From contig NW_013652378.1 of NCBI RefSeq assembly GCF_000499385.1, forward strand, positions 1 through 59,885: a stretch of 59,885 nt of DNA. The letters run 5' to 3'. Below the pieces are notes generated by a model. That model was not told the DNA's origin. It saw only the letters and a program-made list of their open reading frames with translations, and ran no database searches. Source of the DNA: Eimeria necatrix. Lineage: Eukaryota; Apicomplexa; Conoidasida; Eucoccidiorida; Eimeriidae. Every line of letters begins with the position of its first letter. The first letter of the stretch is position 1. Positions 57,100 through 59,885 of this stretch are shown in pieces. The position numbers and the translations under genes are program-made.

Positions 57100-59885
57100 G
57101 ATGAGCGTATTTTTCTTGAATTCACGACTGCTACACACTATTGTGCAGATATTGTGTGACGCCGTAAGCTACTACGATTCTCTACTCGTTTAGAGCAGAA
57201 CAAAATAGAAGGCAAGGTGCCCTTGAGCCCGCTTATAAGGTCAAAAGAGCTAACGTGGCGTACAGCAGATGTTGCTGTCGAATAGCACGTCTTCTAGTTT
57301 CTTGCGCCTTCCTAAGAACCTTAAAGGTTCTAACAGTAAAAGCGGTCATCTGCAGCAGCAACGGCAAAGCAAGGATAGAGCACCTCACCATCCGTATACA
57401 ATGGTTACCTGAGCGCCCCAGCGCGCTATTTCAGTCTGCGTGGCAAATTGTGGGGCTGACAGTTAGATTACGAAAACAAAGCAACATCGTTATTTTCGCT
57501 GTACACTGTTCATCGAACAACGGTGGGGGCCAGCTCTACATGTAACATACCCTCCGGCAAAGCTCATCGCTAGAGTCCGAAACGCGATCACATTTTCCGA
57601 TATGCACTCTTACGCGAGATAGCTATTACTCGTTTGTAAACAATTACAGCCACACAGTTCTTCGGTCAACCAGCTAAGGCTGCCACAACGCGCTCTTCTT
57701 GAGTTCACACATAGCGCGTTTTAATGGACAAGCATGCCACTTCAGATAGCCAAAAGCCATCGCCTTCCATTTAATGCTGAGAGTTCGTGGAAACATTAGG
57801 TGATAAGAAAGTGGCATGCCTGGGCGCCTGACAAAGCTCTGGGTGACTGGTTAAGCTTGTGGACTGCAGCTATTGGTGCCACGCAGCACAGTCTATCATC
57901 CGTACATGACCAAGTAATCCTCGTTCTAAATGGGGCCCTTTGCCGTGTAGGTACTTCGCAATATATAAGAAGGCAATGCAAAACCTTGCCGATGCTTGCT
58001 ATTGCTGCTCTGTTGACATTGCCAGGTTGTTCAACTGCTTACAGAGCTGTCTCGGCTCACGGATAGAGGTCTTGGGTAGAGCTTTTTAACAGGGACAGCA
58101 TGCACAAAAGTGCTTTTAAGACTGTAAGCCATTCTACGGAGCAGCGGCGGATGATAGCCACACTTTTGCTCACATGATGTGCATGCTATATACTCGAGAG
58201 AACTGTACATCCACGCCGCAATACTAACAAAGTTCGCTCATGATGCACCCCTACCAACTATTTCAAGCGCAGTGTAGGCCCGCTCCCTGTATTCGTTTGG
58301 CGCTGCGGCTACAGTAATAGCCTTGCTTCACAGGCTTATCTGTGCTCGCGCGGCACCATGCGTAGGTGGAATCTGCATGCCACATGCTCGACAGTAAGGT
58401 TCCTCGCTGCACGACGCATAGACACACTATGCCGGAAAATGTGCAAACGTGCAGCGTAATGAGACTGAGAAATGGCTCATGTATAGTTCCACATCGGCCC
58501 ACCCAGAGCTTACATAATCAATATACGAAGACACAAATTTTGACTGGAATCCACATATAGTTCCGAAAGCCAAAGACAATCCATTTATGGCTGGGCGTTG
58601 TTTTATGTCTCGGCCAGCGCTGCCGTGTGCCTTTAGGCGTACTTTTGGTCTATTCCAGTGTGAACGCAACAAGGGCTTTACTGTGACTGCAGCTCTGCCA
58701 ACGAATGCTATTTGTTCCCGCGTCTTAATTTCATACAACGGGTTCTTCAACCTTCCGCCCCAAGTTTTCCACAATGGTTTCTATCTGTCTTATCTTGCGT
58801 ATGCAGTTAGTTCCTCTTGTGCTACTTTGCGTTGGTGGTGAGTGAATAATGCAACATAAAGGCTTTCCGCACTGCAAGGAAACCTGCATACTTGCTAAAA
58901 AGAACAGTACATGCGAGAACGCAATTTGCAGCTGAGCCTGTGACTCAGCGCGGCATGCCACAGCACCTTTGGAAGACGAACAAGCGGATATTGTAAATGC
59001 TCATACAAACTAACTGAAACCTGAGAAGCTGTACGTACAGCTTTAGCTTCAAGAAGCTGACGTTTTACTGGAGACAAAAATTTGTAAAATTCAGGGAAGC
59101 AAAGAAGGAACGTCCATCGCGAACGCTTCATCATTAGGTGAAAACAATCTCCCCCTTCAGTTGAAAAATTTTGCATTCTACCGGAAGACCTTTCGTACCA
59201 CTCACTTCAAGGCGGACATCACACTGGAAACGAGAGCGGATATCACACTGGAAACGAGACGATTATCTCGTCAACCTCGCACCTGTCTGCAACTCGGGAA
59301 TCACTATACGTGATTGCGATGTACGCTGCCACGCAAAACAATATGCGCATGTAAACTAAGCCGCTTACCATCTCGCAAAGAAAGGCACGCCGGAGCCAGC
59401 ATATAATACACAGGGCTGCTGAGGGCAAAACTTTAGTGGCGCAGTGAACATTCGAAGGGAGCTGGCAAACGGATTTTAGCTGCGAACGACGAACGCGTTA
59501 AGCAGTGTACGAATGCACACTGTGCAGCTTGCTTGGCTGACCACAAGCATCACACTCGCCACAATGGCGTCCCAAGTATTTTTGGAGCAGGATGTGAAAC
59601 TTTGGGAACAAGCACTGCACGTGAAACCAGTGAACCAAGTCAGGCTTGTTCGTGACGCAGCTGCTTTGAGCTGTCAACCGTCAAACGTGCATTAACCGAA
59701 ACCGTTCAAGCCCACTTTCCAGTTGTGTGCCTGCTTATCTGCTCAAAAGTGCACAATTTTCGCTTCCCGTGCAGATCAGCTGCGAACCTGAAAAGTGGAC
59801 CCAAAACAGTTGCAACTTACTCATTTCAACGTTGCTGGCTAAAACGCCGGGAAATGCGTGCTGCGCGACCCTACAGTAGGGGCAC
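57100..59885. other. right end of the window, no gene supported
   Basis: Plus ORFs at 57255-57545, 57800-58066, 58587-58841 and 59513-59695 and a minus ORF at 58895-59176 are all under 100 codons and have no recognised domain. The 57255 ORF begins with a hydrophobic stretch but lacks an ATG start. A short direct repeat (CACTGGAAACGAGA) occurs at about 59223 and 59247. Confidence 0.45.

Overview
The window is nuclear DNA of a coccidian apicomplexan, most likely of the Eimeria/Cyclospora group. The reasons are: intron-rich genes with short GT-AG (and some GC-AG) introns and Ser/Ala/Gln-rich insertions; a C-CAP-type cyclase-associated protein; a callose-type beta-1,3-glucan synthase, the polymer known from coccidian oocyst walls; a decayed nuclear copy of mitochondrial cox1; and a decayed Ty3/gypsy retrotransposon, a class reported from Eimeria genomes. 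The species is an inference.

Layout. 1-3.1 kb: GC- and CAG-rich sequence with minisatellites; the minus strand carries the 3' exons of a cyclase-associated protein (1128-2491). 3.1-4.9 kb: no gene seen, one perfect 84-bp tandem duplication. 4.9-7.3 kb, minus strand: a secreted Ala-rich protein and a three-exon membrane-anchored FKBP prolyl isomerase. 9.4-9.8 kb: a doubtful small secreted ORF. 10.4-13.8 kb, plus: an unrecognised multi-exon gene with a perfect 156-bp tandem duplication in its last intron. 13.9-14.9 kb, plus: further unrecognised exons. 16.4-29.3 kb, plus: the centrepiece, a roughly 32-exon FKS1/callose-synthase gene whose exons all join in phase to give about 2,912 residues, including a roughly 650-residue low-complexity insertion inside the catalytic domain.

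29.9-31.1 kb: cox1 NUMT with frameshifts and stops. 31.1-34.3 kb: no gene seen. 34.4-37.8 kb, plus: a two-exon protein of about 1,090 residues with two membrane segments. 38.8-43.4 kb, minus: two adjacent multi-exon genes with N-terminal hydrophobic signals and no recognised domain. 45.0-47.7 kb: a repeat island with CA/GT microsatellites, an array of palindromic units, the tail of a probable LINE (minus) and a gypsy integrase remnant (plus). 47.7-59.9 kb: gene-poor, with a diverged segmental duplication (49.9 and 51.2 kb), hairpins and short direct repeats; no gene is called there with confidence.

Exon borders were placed by hand from splice consensus, phase and family similarity, without transcripts; borders could be off by a few bases.
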